Part shown: piece after piece, positions 42,051 through 50,689 of the stretch | Position numbering within the stretch: position 1 is the first letter of the stretch | How the letters are laid out: each line of letters starts with the position of its first letter | Origin: Glycomyces niveus | GTDB lineage: Bacteria; Actinomycetota; Actinomycetes; Mycobacteriales; Micromonosporaceae | Assembly: GCF_017592475.1 (NCBI RefSeq) | Contig: NZ_JAGFNP010000002.1 | Coordinates: forward strand, 335,135-399,134 | DNA length: 64,000 nucleotides | Direction of reading: 5' to 3' | The notes under the pieces: model-generated | Told to the model about the DNA's origin: nothing | What the model saw: the letters and a program-made list of their open reading frames with translations, nothing else | Database searches by the model: none | Made by a program: the position numbers and the translations under genes

Positions 42051-44504
42051 TCAGGTTCGCGCCTTCAGTATTGGAAGCTCCATCGTGGCATCGTCCGCCA
42101 GCGCACCCCGGCGGCGGCGCCACCGGAACCACGCCAGCAGACCGAAACCGATGAGCAGGAGGACTATGCACCCACCGATCGCGTAAGCCCACCAGGGCAG
42201 CCCGGCCGCGCCGGACCCGCCGTCGCCCGCCGCTTCGGCGGCCCCCTGCGGCTCGTCGGTCCGGAGCACGACCCGGTCGGCCTCGTAGGTGATCCGGTAG
42301 CTCGATCCGCCGATCTCCACCTCGGCGTCCTGAGCGAGATTGCCGAAGGTGCCGGAGACACCGCCAGCGGCGGTGACCACTGAGATCTCCTCGGGGAGCG
42401 CCGCGCCCGCCTCGTAGACGACCGCCAGCGTCCCGTCGAGCGTGGCCGCGCCCCCGACCGTGAGCCCCCCGTTCGAGCCCACGGTCAGGGTCGAGGCCGC
42501 GCCGAGCGACAGGTCGCCGCCGACGCCGCTCGGAGCGTGGACCGTCAGGCCCTGCTCCACGCTCAGGTCCCCGGTGAGCTCCGCGCCGCTTGCTGTCGAG
42601 GCTTGGCCTGTGCCGGAGCCGTCTGCGTCGCCCGCGTCAGCGTTGCCTGCGTCGGTTCCGCCTTGTTCGGTGCCGCCGCCGGATACGTTGTCAGCGCTGT
42701 CCTGCGCGGTGCCTCCCGCCGTCGCGGTGCCGAGCGCCAGGACGCCTTCGGCGACGGTCCACGCGCCCGTGGCGCTGCTCGTGCCCGTGTACGTCCACGT
42801 GCCGGCACCCGACTTGACCAGGCCGCCTTCGCCTTCGACGCCACCCGCATAAGCGGTTTCGTTCGCGCTGGCGACCGTGAGGCCGTCGGCGGGGACCAGC
42901 ACGGTCGCCCCGGCCACGCCGCTGAGGTCGTTCACCGTCTGACCTTCGACCTCCGAGAGGTCGAGCACGGCCGCCTCGCCGGAGAGCTCAACATGCTCCG
43001 AGGCCGCGAGGTCGCCGCCGGTCAACGCGAGGGTGCCGCCCGAGACGGTGGTCGCGCCGGTGTACTCGATGCCGCCGGTGAGCGTGAGCGGCGCCGACCC
43101 GGCCTGTTCGAGGCTGCCCGCGCCGCTGATGTCCTCGAGCGACGTCTCGTGCTCGACGTTGTCGACCACCAGCGCGCCCTCGTCGACGATCGCGGTCTGG
43201 TCGCCGCCCGTGAGCAGCCAGCCGTCGGCGCCTTCCTCGCCCGCGCCCAGCCGCAGGACCGCGCCCGCCTCGATCGTGGTGGCGCCGTTGTAGTTCTGCT
43301 GGTCGGCGAAGGTCACGTCGTTCCCGGCCGTACCGGCGATCGTCACGTCGCCTTGGCCCTGGGCGCTCATCGTGTCGTGGTAAATCCCGCCCGAGATCGG
43401 CGCGCTGAGGGTGACCGGCCCGTTGTAGTTGAAGATGAGGTGGCTTCTCATGCGCCGCGCGTGCATGTTGATGTAGACGGTGTCCCGGTTGCCCGGCAGG
43501 AAGAACCGGTCGGAGGTGCCGTCGCCCCACTGCACCAGGGCGCCCTCGATGTTGATGCCCCGCTTGTTGTGGTTGTGCGGCACGATCTCGTAGTTCAGGC
43601 CCGGATCGGAGAGCGACGGGTCGTAGTCCGGTCCCTCGTCGGCCCACGAGTACACCCCCGAGACCACGACCTTGCTGCCGAAGATCTGGGAGTGGAAGTT
43701 GATGTCGTTGCCCCACTCCCGCGAGTAGAAGTCGACGTCGAGGACCGTGTCGTTGCCTTCCTGGGTGTCGATGATGAACGAACCCTGGTTGAGCACCGTG
43801 TCGACCTCGGGCATGGTCGAGAGGAACTCGCGCTGGCTGTAGTGGATCACGGTGCCGTTGTAGAGGACGCCGGAGAACGTGTGGTTGCCCGCCAGGGAGA
43901 GGCCGTCCCAGGTGCCGCGCGGCTGGACGATGAAGCCGGACCCGCTGAGGTTGCCCGGGTGGTAGCGGCCGCCGTGCACCGCCACGATGAGGGTGCCGTC
44001 GACGTGGTGGTTCAACGCGTTCCACTCGAAGTTCGGCAGGTCGTACGGGTAGTGTCCGATGAGGCCGGTCGTACCGGTGCCGTCGCCGTACTGGAGGGTC
44101 GCACCGGATTCGACGGTGACCGCGGGCGGGTCCGGGTTCTCGATCGTGTTCCACCACCACGGTTCGCCACGCGCCTCGACGGTCTGCGTCTGGCGGTCTT
44201 CAGGGATGCTGAAGTCCGAGTTCGCGGTGAGGATGAGCGTGCCGGAGCCGCGGACGGTGAGGGTGCCGACGCCGGAGAAGCGGCCGCCGTATGTGATCTC
44301 CTCGCCGCTGCCGAGGTTGACGACGGCGTCGCCGTTGAGCACCACGTCCTGTCCTGCGCGGATCTGTCCGGTGATGTCGTTGGCCGCCTGTGCCGGGGCG
44401 GCGGCGAACGGTACGGTCAGGAACGCCAGCAGGGCTGCAAGCAGCAGGCGCGCCCACGCGGTGCCGCGTGCGGCAGGGGGGCCGAGCGTGTGAGAATCCT
44501 TCAC
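42051..44504 (-). CDS. Large surface protein with beta-helix repeats
   Basis: Cell-surface protein of 817 residues. It has a long signal peptide (cleavage after PAQAA near 42), then repeated short beta-strand units such as GRFSGVGTLTVRGSGTLILT and YTGATTVSGGTLALTGGDL. These resemble the autotransporter-associated repeat and would fold as a right-handed beta-helix. After a Gly/Asp/Thr-rich low-complexity region and a second repeat block (LTVGSNGGLTVGGAATLDG), one membrane helix (about 773-795) and a basic tail anchor it. There is no sortase motif and no outer-membrane barrel. GTG at 44504 is chosen; its ribosome site is weak. Adhesion is possible but unproven. Confidence 0.82.
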   Translation of the reverse strand: MKDSHTLGPPAARGTAWARLLLAALLAFLTVPFAAAPAQAANDITGQIRAGQDVVLNGDAVVNLGSGEEITYGGRFSGVGTLTVRGSGTLILTANSDFSIPEDRQTQTVEARGEPWWWNTIENPDPPAVTVESGATLQYGDGTGTTGLIGHYPYDLPNFEWNALNHHVDGTLIVAVHGGRYHPGNLSGSGFIVQPRGTWDGLSLAGNHTFSGVLYNGTVIHYSQREFLSTMPEVDTVLNQGSFIIDTQEGNDTVLDVDFYSREWGNDINFHSQIFGSKVVVSGVYSWADEGPDYDPSLSDPGLNYEIVPHNHNKRGINIEGALVQWGDGTSDRFFLPGNRDTVYINMHARRMRSHLIFNYNGPVTLSAPISGGIYHDTMSAQGQGDVTIAGTAGNDVTFADQQNYNGATTIEAGAVLRLGAGEEGADGWLLTGGDQTAIVDEGALVVDNVEHETSLEDISGAGSLEQAGSAPLTLTGGIEYTGATTVSGGTLALTGGDLAASEHVELSGEAAVLDLSEVEGQTVNDLSGVAGATVLVPADGLTVASANETAYAGGVEGEGGLVKSGAGTWTYTGTSSATGAWTVAEGVLALGTATAGGTAQDSADNVSGGGTEQGGTDAGNADAGDADGSGTGQASTASGAELTGDLSVEQGLTVHAPSGVGGDLSLGAASTLTVGSNGGLTVGGAATLDGTLAVVYEAGAALPEEISVVTAAGGVSGTFGNLAQDAEVEIGGSSYRITYEADRVVLRTDEPQGAAEAAGDGGSGAAGLPWWAYAIGGCIVLLLIGFGLLAWFRWRRRRGALADDATMELPILKART

Positions 44505-44659
44505 GCTTCAACAAACTACCCGGTGTTTTTCAGCGGTTTTCGGTGGGGAGCGGGGGTTCGTTCTTCGGCCCCGCCGCGCGGCACGGCCGAGGCCGTCGAG
44601 TGCGGCCTGTCCGGCGCAGAGCGGCCCGCGCCGCCGCGAGCGGGGCTAGGGTGGGCCGT

Positions 44660-45340
44660 ATGCATGTCGTCATCGCCGGAGGGCACGGGCAGATCGCGCT
44701 GCGCCTCACCGAGATCCTGGCCGCCGAAGGGCATTCGGTCACCGGCCTCATCCGCAATCCCGACCACGCCGAGGACCTGACCGCGATCGGCGGGCGCCCG
44801 ATCGTGCTCGACCTCGAGCAGGCCGACGTCGAGCATCTGGGCGGGCTCCTCGCTTCCGAGATGTACGGGGAGGTCGACGCGGTGGTCTTCGCCGCGGGCG
44901 CCGGTCCGGGCAGCGGCGCGGCCCGGAAGGACACGGTCGACCGGGCGGCGTCGGTGCTGCTCGCCGACGCGGCCGAACGCGCGGGCGTGCGCCGCTTCCT
45001 GCAGATCTCCAGCATGGGGGCGGATGCCGAACCGGATCCGAGCCGTGACGAGGTGTGGGCGGCGTACATCGAGGCGAAGGCCGCGGCCGAGGCGGACCTG
45101 CGCGCCCGCGATCTCGACTGGCTCATCCTGCGGCCCGGCGCGCTCACGAACGACGAGCCGACCGGCCAGGTGCACCTCGCCGAGCCTCCGGTCGGTCGCG
45201 GTGCCGTCACCCGTTCCGATGTGGCCGCTGTCGTGGCCGAGCTGCTGCGCCGTCCGGCGGTATCGCGCCTGGTACTGGAGGTGCGGGGCGGTGACACCGC
45301 CGTCACCGAAGCGGTGGAGGCGCTCGTTCCGAAGGACTGA
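44660..45340 (+). CDS. NAD(P)-binding atypical SDR
   Basis: NAD(P)H-binding protein of 226 residues (PF13460 type). The nucleotide motif is VVIAGGHGQIALRLTEIL; FLQISSMGADAEPDPS and DWLILRPGALTNDEPTG are typical of the NmrA-like/YwnB group. The catalytic Tyr-x3-Lys may be replaced by AAYIEAKAAAE. The start at ATG 44660 leaves no clear Shine-Dalgarno. The kinase gene follows 72 bp later on the same strand. Confidence 0.86.
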   Translation: MHVVIAGGHGQIALRLTEILAAEGHSVTGLIRNPDHAEDLTAIGGRPIVLDLEQADVEHLGGLLASEMYGEVDAVVFAAGAGPGSGAARKDTVDRAASVLLADAAERAGVRRFLQISSMGADAEPDPSRDEVWAAYIEAKAAAEADLRARDLDWLILRPGALTNDEPTGQVHLAEPPVGRGAVTRSDVAAVVAELLRRPAVSRLVLEVRGGDTAVTEAVEALVPKD

Positions 45341-45412
45341 CCGCACCGGTCCGCTTGCCTCCCATGCGTATGCGGATTGCGGCGGCAAAAGGCGTTGCTC
45401 GATACTGTACCG

Positions 45413-46339
45413 ATGCGATTCGGTGTGGTTCCCTCCTCCGTCCGCCGCGACGTCCTCGCCTGGCACGGCAGCGCCGGCCAGGCCTGGCTCGACGGCCTCC
45501 CCAAGACGGTCTGGCGTCTGCAGCGGCTGTGGTCGCTGCGGACGGACGGACCGCCCTACGGCGGCGGCAGTCACTCCTATGTGGTCCCGGTCCGGCGCGC
45601 GGGCGGCGAGCAGGCCGTCCTCAAGGTCATCTACCGCGACGAGGAGAACGCGGCCGAGCCGACCGCGCTGCGCCAGTACGACGGCGACGGCGCGGTGCGC
45701 CTGTACGAGTACGACCCCGAGACGGGAGCGATGCTCCTGGAGCGGGCCGTGCCCGGCAACCGCCTCAAGTCGACCCGCTTCTTCGGCCACCGCACCCCCG
45801 AGGCGGCGTGGCGGCGCATCGGGATCGCGTGCGGGCTCTACCGCCGGCTGTGGCGGCCCTTGGCCGATGCGGACGGGTTCCCCGGGCTCCCGGCGGCCAC
45901 GGACATGCTGCAGGAGTGGAAGGCCGAATACGGCGACGCAAAGGGGGAGGCGCGCAAGGGCCCTGCCGCGCACCGGCTCGACCTCGCCCTCGACCTGTGC
46001 GACCGGCTCGCCGAACCGCCGGAGCTCGGTATCGGCAACCGCGACACCCACTTGAGCAACATCGTCTCGGCCGAACGTGAACCGTGGCTGGTCATCGACC
46101 CCAAGCCGTACCTCGCCGAGCGGGCGTTCGACGGTGGCTACCTGCTGTACATGCTGCAGCACCACGGCCCGCACTCCGGCGCCGAGCTGCTGCACGCCGT
46201 GGCCGACGGGCTCGGCGTCGACGCCGAGCGCCTGCGCGCGTGGGCGCTCCTGCGCGCCATCGACCTCCTGGACGAGACCGAGGGGGAGCGCGACCTCGCC
46301 GCGGCCGAAGCGACCGTGGCCGCGCTCGAGGCGGCGTAA
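45413..46339 (+). CDS. APH(6)-like phosphotransferase
   Basis: Protein of 308 residues of the aminoglycoside/hydroxyurea antibiotic resistance kinase family. N-lobe strand AVLKVIYRDEENAAEPTALR supplies the ATP Lys and helix Glu; LLERAVPGNRL is the linker. The catalytic loop reads GIGNRDTHLSNIV, with the Asp and Asn in place but Asn replacing the usual His before Arg/Gly-Asp; the next motif LVIDPKPY is intact. ATG at 45413 gives the family length; an upstream frame extends 12 codons without a ribosome site. It may modify a small molecule; resistance is not proven. A hairpin terminator follows. Confidence 0.85.
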   Translation: MRFGVVPSSVRRDVLAWHGSAGQAWLDGLPKTVWRLQRLWSLRTDGPPYGGGSHSYVVPVRRAGGEQAVLKVIYRDEENAAEPTALRQYDGDGAVRLYEYDPETGAMLLERAVPGNRLKSTRFFGHRTPEAAWRRIGIACGLYRRLWRPLADADGFPGLPAATDMLQEWKAEYGDAKGEARKGPAAHRLDLALDLCDRLAEPPELGIGNRDTHLSNIVSAEREPWLVIDPKPYLAERAFDGGYLLYMLQHHGPHSGAELLHAVADGLGVDAERLRAWALLRAIDLLDETEGERDLAAAEATVAALEAA

Positions 46340-46344
46340 CCGCT

Positions 46345-46370
46345 CCGGCGGCCACCGCCCGCGGTGGCCG
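46345..46370 (+). terminator. Hairpin after the phosphotransferase gene
   Basis: A 10-bp perfect stem GGCGGCCACC/GGTGGCCGCC surrounds a 6-nt loop, 5 bp past the stop. Confidence 0.75.
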
Positions 46371-46455
46371 CCGCGGCACGTTCGGGTGAAAAACCCGCGG
46401 TCGGATTTCCGACTCCCGGACGAGTCGTCCAGTCGTCGAAAGCTCCCTTGAGGAG

Positions 46456-46704
46456 CTACCCGCGCGAGTCGCGGCGGTCCGCAAGGAAACCGCGGAGGCC
46501 GATCACACCGATCGCGACGCCGAGTCCGAACGAGACGACCGCGAGTGCCGAGTGGACCCAGAAAAAACCCGTGGGTTCGCCTGCGGCGTCGAACGCGAGG
46601 CCGCTGACGTCCTCGAACAGATTCTTCACGAACGTGATCCAGACGAACACCGACCACACGCCGAAGGCGAGCAGGAACAACGAGATCGGGCGGCTGAGCT
46701 TCAT
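46456..46704 (-). CDS. SCO4848-type small membrane protein
   Basis: Membrane protein of 82 residues matching the SCO4848 family in length and pattern: MKLSRPISLFLLAFGVWSVF, ITFVKNLFEDVSG, then FFWVHSALAVVSFGLGVAIGVIG. Two membrane helices are separated by a loop with GEPTGFFW. Such genes are widespread single-copy actinobacterial genes of unknown function. The start ATG 46704 has no strong ribosome site. It faces the phosphotransferase gene. Confidence 0.85.
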   Translation of the reverse strand: MKLSRPISLFLLAFGVWSVFVWITFVKNLFEDVSGLAFDAAGEPTGFFWVHSALAVVSFGLGVAIGVIGLRGFLADRRDSRG

Positions 46705-46901
46705 CCCCCCAGTATCCGGCCGGGTGGGGGAGTGGCCGTCGCGGGCGGGCCGCGCCGGGCGCCGGTCACGTTCGGCGGCGCACCGGGCCGTCTCCGGTGC
46801 GCGGTCCGCCGGATCCGCCTACTATCCTGGTCTTTGCAGACCCGGTGTCACTCTGTGCGGCACTTGCGTGCATACCGTGTTCTGCGATGATGGAGACCGG
46901 A

Positions 46902-47237
46902 ATGTCATCAATGCATAGAATGGCTGGCCCGGAGATGAGCGGACCTGAAGACGCCTCGATGCCAGGCGGATACCCCGATCCCGACGTCGTGGGCTGGGCT
47001 CGGATCGAGGACCTCGAGTTCGCGGGCCTCCACATCAGAATGACGATCACTCCCGGGGAGCGGATCGTGCAGCTGTGGGAGCTCGTCGACGGACACCCGG
47101 TGCGCTGGTTCGGGAACGTGTTCCGCGTCGACTCCGAGCCGCCGGTCCTCTACATCAACTACCGCTACGAGGCGCACATCAGCCGCCCCCAGCGCGACGT
47201 CCTCGCCCGCACCGGCGCGAAGTTCTGGAAGGGCTGA
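46902..47237 (+). CDS. Small hypothetical protein
   Basis: Protein of 111 residues I cannot name. ATG 46902 has GGAG 6 bp upstream. It is acidic at first (MAGPEMSGPEDAS), then a folded section WARIEDLEFAGLHIRMTIT with alternating strands (RIVQLWELVDGHPVRWFGNVF, VLYINYRYEAHISRPQRDVL) and a basic C-terminus. It ends 5 bp before the convergent MarR gene, so the two transcripts overlap. The upstream frame (from 46797) is not needed and lacks a ribosome site. Confidence 0.7.
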   Translation: MSSMHRMAGPEMSGPEDASMPGGYPDPDVVGWARIEDLEFAGLHIRMTITPGERIVQLWELVDGHPVRWFGNVFRVDSEPPVLYINYRYEAHISRPQRDVLARTGAKFWKG

Positions 47238-47242
47238 CCGCC

Positions 47243-47692
47243 TTACTCGGTGCCGATGCGCTCCAGCACTTCGACCAGCGGCGTGAACTCCGGGTTCCGC
47301 CGCGCCTCCTCGAGCGCCTCCGCCAGCGCCATGTCGTGCGTCGGGGTCGCGTCAGCGAGGAGCTTCCGCCCCGATTCGGTGACGTCGGTGTAGATGCCGC
47401 GGCGGTCGTCGGCGCAGATGGTGCGCTGCAGCAGGCCCCGGTCCTCCATGCGGGCCACCAGGCGCGTGGTCGCGCTCTGGCTCAGTACGACCGCCTGAGC
47501 GACCTGCCGCATCTGGAGGTGCCTGCCTGGCCGCTGCCGGTCGAGGACGGTGAGCAGCGAGAACTCACGCACGGACAGGCCGTGCTCGGCCTCGAGCCGG
47601 CGCCCGATGTGGTCGGCGATGCCGTCGTGGAGCGCGGAGAGGGCGCACCAGTGTTGTGCCAGCGCGGTACTGGGGGACGCTGCTGTGCTCAC
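47243..47692 (-). CDS. MarR-family regulator
   Basis: Winged-helix regulator of 149 residues. The helix-turn-helix is LSVREFSLLTVLDRQRPG to MRQVAQAVVLSQSATTRLVARM; the wing reads GLLQRTICADDRRGIYTDVT. GTG at 47692 has GGAGGA 5 bp upstream. It is divergent from a three-gene operon of electrophile-defence-type enzymes starting at 47856. No reactive Cys pair typical of OhrR is placed N-terminally; one Cys is in ICADDR. The two palindromes in the 163-bp gap are its probable operators. Confidence 0.92.
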   Translation of the reverse strand: MSTAASPSTALAQHWCALSALHDGIADHIGRRLEAEHGLSVREFSLLTVLDRQRPGRHLQMRQVAQAVVLSQSATTRLVARMEDRGLLQRTICADDRRGIYTDVTESGRKLLADATPTHDMALAEALEEARRNPEFTPLVEVLERIGTE

Positions 47693-47723
47693 GATGCTCC
47701 TCCGGCTCAGTCGATTCGGTATA

Positions 47724-47745
47724 GATATTAGCGTACAGCGATATC
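47724..47745. promoter_or_regulatory. Palindrome GATAT-N12-ATATC near marR start
   Basis: Arms GATAT (47724-47728) and ATATC (47741-47745) are separated by 12 bp, 32 bp upstream of the MarR start. It has the same N12 spacing as the second palindrome and is AT-rich. It is a candidate MarR operator. Confidence 0.5.
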
Positions 47746-47767
47746 CGTTACACGCCAATAACCGTCG

Positions 47768-47791
47768 CTTGCATTAGTCGGCGTCTGCAAG
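47768..47791. promoter_or_regulatory. Palindrome CTTGCA-N12-TGCAAG, candidate MarR operator
   Basis: Perfect 6-bp arms flank 12 bp, centred between the divergent MarR gene and the operon at 47856. The inner TTGC/GCAA spacing is common for MarR-family sites. Confidence 0.6.
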
Positions 47792-47855
47792 TAATGTGGG
47801 TGGCGGCAGTTCCGAACCGAGCACGCCCCGAGAGGGCCTGCGGACAGGAGAACCG

Positions 47856-48731
47856 ATGAGCGACAAGCCGACCGTGGCCGTCCTGGGCACCGGCATCATG
47901 GGTGCCGCCATGGCCCGCAACCTCGCCCGCGCCGGGCTCGAGGTCACCGCCTGGAACCGCAGCCGCGACAAGGCAGAACCGCTCGCCGCCGACGGCGTCG
48001 GCATCGCCGACACCCCCGCCGCGGCCGTCGCCGAAGCGGACGCGATCGTCACCATGCTCCACGACGGCCCCGCCGCCCTCGACGTCATGCGCCAAGCCGC
48101 CTCCTCACTCCGCCCCGGCACCAGGTGGATCCAGTCCACCACGGCCGGCATCGACGCCCTCACCGACCTCGCCGCGTTCGCCGCCGAACACGGCCTCGTC
48201 TTCTTCGACGCTCCCGTCCTCGGCACCCGCGAACCCGCCGAAGCCGGCAAGCTCACCGTCCTCGCCTCCGGCCCCGCCGACGACGCGGCCGCCAACGCCG
48301 TCTTCGACGCCGTCGGCGCCAGGACCGTCTGGACCGGCGAAGACGGCGCCGACGGCTCCGCCACCCGCCTCAAACTCGTCGCCAACAGCTGGGTCTTCGT
48401 GCTCACCCACGGCATTGGCGAAGTGCTCGCGCTCGCCGGCGGCCTCGGCGTCGACCCGCAGCGGTTCTACGAGATCATCGACGGCGGCCCGCTCGACGCC
48501 GGGTACGCCCGCGTCAAGGGCGGTCTGATCCTCGACCGCGACACCGCCGACACCAGCTTCGGCTTGGACACGGCCGAGAAGGACGCCCGGCTCATCCTCG
48601 AGGCCGCTCGCGCGGGCGGCGTCCGCCTCGACCTGGGCGAGGCCGGGGCCGAGCGCTTCCGCCGTGCCTCCGCGCAGGGGCACGGCGGCGAGGACATGGC
48701 TGCGTCCTACTTCGCGAGCTTCGACGCATAG
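47856..48731 (+). CDS. 3-Hydroxyisobutyrate dehydrogenase-type NAD(P) oxidoreductase
   Basis: Beta-hydroxyacid dehydrogenase of 291 residues. The Rossmann motif is VLGTGIMGAAMARNLARAG; the active-site Ser region appears as STTAGIDALTDLAAF, and the catalytic Lys in LKLVANSWVF. Proteins of this family reduce aldehydes or semialdehydes; those near MarR genes often belong to the glyoxylate/succinic-semialdehyde-reductase branch. ATG at 47856 has AGGAG 6 bp upstream. It is the first of three genes running to 50575, divergent from MarR. Confidence 0.9.
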   Translation: MSDKPTVAVLGTGIMGAAMARNLARAGLEVTAWNRSRDKAEPLAADGVGIADTPAAAVAEADAIVTMLHDGPAALDVMRQAASSLRPGTRWIQSTTAGIDALTDLAAFAAEHGLVFFDAPVLGTREPAEAGKLTVLASGPADDAAANAVFDAVGARTVWTGEDGADGSATRLKLVANSWVFVLTHGIGEVLALAGGLGVDPQRFYEIIDGGPLDAGYARVKGGLILDRDTADTSFGLDTAEKDARLILEAARAGGVRLDLGEAGAERFRRASAQGHGGEDMAASYFASFDA

Positions 48732-48763
48732 CAAGCGCTGCAACGACTACGAGAGGCACGACT

Positions 48764-49456
48764 GTGGCGAGGATTCTGTTCATCATGACCGGGGCCGACG
48801 AGTGGACGCTCAACGACGGCACCAAGCACACCACCGGGTACTGGGCCGAGGAGGCCGTCGTCCCGCTCGAGGCCTTCAAACACGCCGGACACGATGTCAC
48901 CGTCGCCACCCCCGGCGGCGTCGTCCCGCCGGTCGACCCGTCGAGCCTCGCCGACGAGGCCAACGGCGGCGCGGAGACCGCCGCGCACTTCCGCACCGTC
49001 GTCGCGACGGCCGAGGAGTTCGCCAAGCCCGTCGATCTCGCGGACGTGTCGCTCGACGACTATGACGCGGTGTACACGCCCGGCGGCCACGGCCCCATGG
49101 AGGACCTCGCTGTCGACGCCGACGCAGGGCGCCTCCTCGCCGGGGCGCTGCGATCGGGCAAACCCGTCGGTCTGGTCTGCCACGGCCTCGCCGCCGTCCT
49201 CGCCGCCGAAGACGACGGCATGAACGCCTTCGCCGGCTACCGCGCCACCGGGTTCACCAACGCCGAAGAGCGCCTGGCGCACCTGGCCGACAAAGCCCCC
49301 TGGCTGCTGCAGGACCGGCTCGAGGCCGCCGGCGTGGACTTCGTCGCCGCCGACCCGTTCACCTCGCACGTCCAGGTCGACCGCAACCTCGTCACCGCCC
49401 AGAACCCCCAGTCCTCCGCCGCGGCCGCCGAAGCCCTCGGCGCCCTCCTCGCCTAG
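48764..49456 (+). CDS. DJ-1/PfpI family protein (Hsp31-like)
   Basis: Type 1 glutamine-amidotransferase-fold protein of 230 residues. The nucleophile Cys is in GLVCHGLAAVL (about C139); a Glu lies in NAEERLAHL and an acidic strand HAGHDVTVATPGG near the start fits Hsp31/glyoxalase III-like proteins. These detoxify methylglyoxal or repair glycation. GTG at 48764 has GAGAGG upstream, 32 bp after the dehydrogenase stop. The operon context with an Old Yellow Enzyme and MarR suggests electrophile defence. Confidence 0.88.
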   Translation: MARILFIMTGADEWTLNDGTKHTTGYWAEEAVVPLEAFKHAGHDVTVATPGGVVPPVDPSSLADEANGGAETAAHFRTVVATAEEFAKPVDLADVSLDDYDAVYTPGGHGPMEDLAVDADAGRLLAGALRSGKPVGLVCHGLAAVLAAEDDGMNAFAGYRATGFTNAEERLAHLADKAPWLLQDRLEAAGVDFVAADPFTSHVQVDRNLVTAQNPQSSAAAAEALGALLA

Positions 49457-49486
49457 CGCCCCACCCGAACCCCGAAAGGACCCATC

Positions 49487-50575
49487 GTGACCAGCAACCT
49501 GTTCACCCCGATCACGCTGCGCGGGGCCACCATTCCGAACCGGATATGGATGGCCCCCATGTGCCAGTACAGCGCCGACGCGACCGGCCCCGCGACCGGC
49601 GCGCCCAACGACTGGCATCTGCAGCACTACGGCGCACGTGCCACGGGCGGTCCCGGACTGATCCTCGTGGAGGCCACCGCCGTCGTACCGGAAGGCCGCA
49701 TCAGCCCGCTGGACCTCGGCATCTGGAACGACGCCCAGGTCGAAGGGCACCGGCGGCTCACCGCGTTCATGCGCGGCCAGGGCGTGGTCCCGGGCATCCA
49801 GATCGCCCACGCGGGACGCAAGGGCGGCACCAGCCCCACGGGCGGCGGCACCCTCGCACCGGAAGACGGCGGCTGGAAGCCGGTGGCGCCCAGCGCGATC
49901 CAGTTCAACGACGACCACGCCGTGCCGCACGAGCTGACGGTCGAGGAGATCAACGGCGTCGTCACCGCCTTCGCCGACGCCGCGCAGCGCGCGCTCGACG
50001 CGGGCTACGAAGTCGTCGAAGTGCATGCGGCGCACGGCTACCTGCTCCACGAATTCCTCTCCCCGGTCTCCAACCGGCGCGAGGACGAATACGGCGGGGA
50101 CTTCGAAGGCCGCACCCGCCTCCCGCTCGCGGTCGCCGACGCGGTGCGCGCGGTCGTGGGGGAGCAGGTGCCGGTGCTGTTCCGGGTCTCGGCCACCGAC
50201 TGGATCGAGCCCGACGGGTGGACCGCCGACCAGACCGTGCGCCTCGCCGCCCTGCTGCGCGAGCACGGCGTCGACCTCATCGACGTCTCCACCGGCGGCA
50301 ACCTGCCCGCCGCCGGCATCCCCACCGGGCCCGGTTACCAGGTGCAGTTCGCCGAGCGGGTCCGCCGTGAGAGCGGCATCCCGTCCGCCGCCGTCGGCAT
50401 CATCACCGAACCGCAGCAGGCCGAGAAGATCCTCACCGACGGCGGCGCCGACGCCGTCCTGCTCGGACGCGAGCTCCTGCGCAACCCCTACTGGCCCCGC
50501 CAGGCCGCGCACGAGCTCGGCGTCGAGCACCCGCTCCCGCGCCAGTACCGGCGCGCGGAACGCAAAGCCGCCTGA
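49487..50575 (+). CDS. NADH:flavin oxidoreductase, Old Yellow Enzyme (YqjM-like)
   Basis: FMN-dependent ene-reductase of 362 residues. The TIM barrel begins FTPITLRGATIPNRIWMAPM, has IQIAHAGRKGG, and the substrate His pair region VEVHAAHGYLLHEFLSP; the FMN Arg follows in NRREDEYGG, and VGIITEPQQAEKIL with LGRELLRNPYWP close the barrel. It would reduce activated alkenes with NADPH. GTG 49487 has AAAGGA upstream and lies 30 bp after the DJ-1 gene. It ends the MarR-controlled operon before a strong terminator. Confidence 0.93.
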   Translation: MTSNLFTPITLRGATIPNRIWMAPMCQYSADATGPATGAPNDWHLQHYGARATGGPGLILVEATAVVPEGRISPLDLGIWNDAQVEGHRRLTAFMRGQGVVPGIQIAHAGRKGGTSPTGGGTLAPEDGGWKPVAPSAIQFNDDHAVPHELTVEEINGVVTAFADAAQRALDAGYEVVEVHAAHGYLLHEFLSPVSNRREDEYGGDFEGRTRLPLAVADAVRAVVGEQVPVLFRVSATDWIEPDGWTADQTVRLAALLREHGVDLIDVSTGGNLPAAGIPTGPGYQVQFAERVRRESGIPSAAVGIITEPQQAEKILTDGGADAVLLGRELLRNPYWPRQAAHELGVEHPLPRQYRRAERKAA

Positions 50576-50586
50576 GACGAGCCCGA

Positions 50587-50618
50587 ACGGGCGGCGGCCC
50601 GCTAGGGCCGCCGCCCGT
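50587..50618 (+). terminator. Perfect 14-bp terminator after OYE gene
   Basis: ACGGGCGGCGGCCC pairs fully with GGGCCGCCGCCCGT around GCTA, and T's follow. Confidence 0.88.
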
Positions 50619-50689
50619 TTCTCGTTGCGGCCGTGCGCGGCCGTCGTATCCGACCGAGGCGTTCGAAGGCGCAAATGGCCCCCGCCCCG

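Noticed and set aside
42537..44780. 747-codon plus-strand frame opposite the surface protein
   Set aside because: It has no domain and is opposite a signal-peptide protein with repeats.
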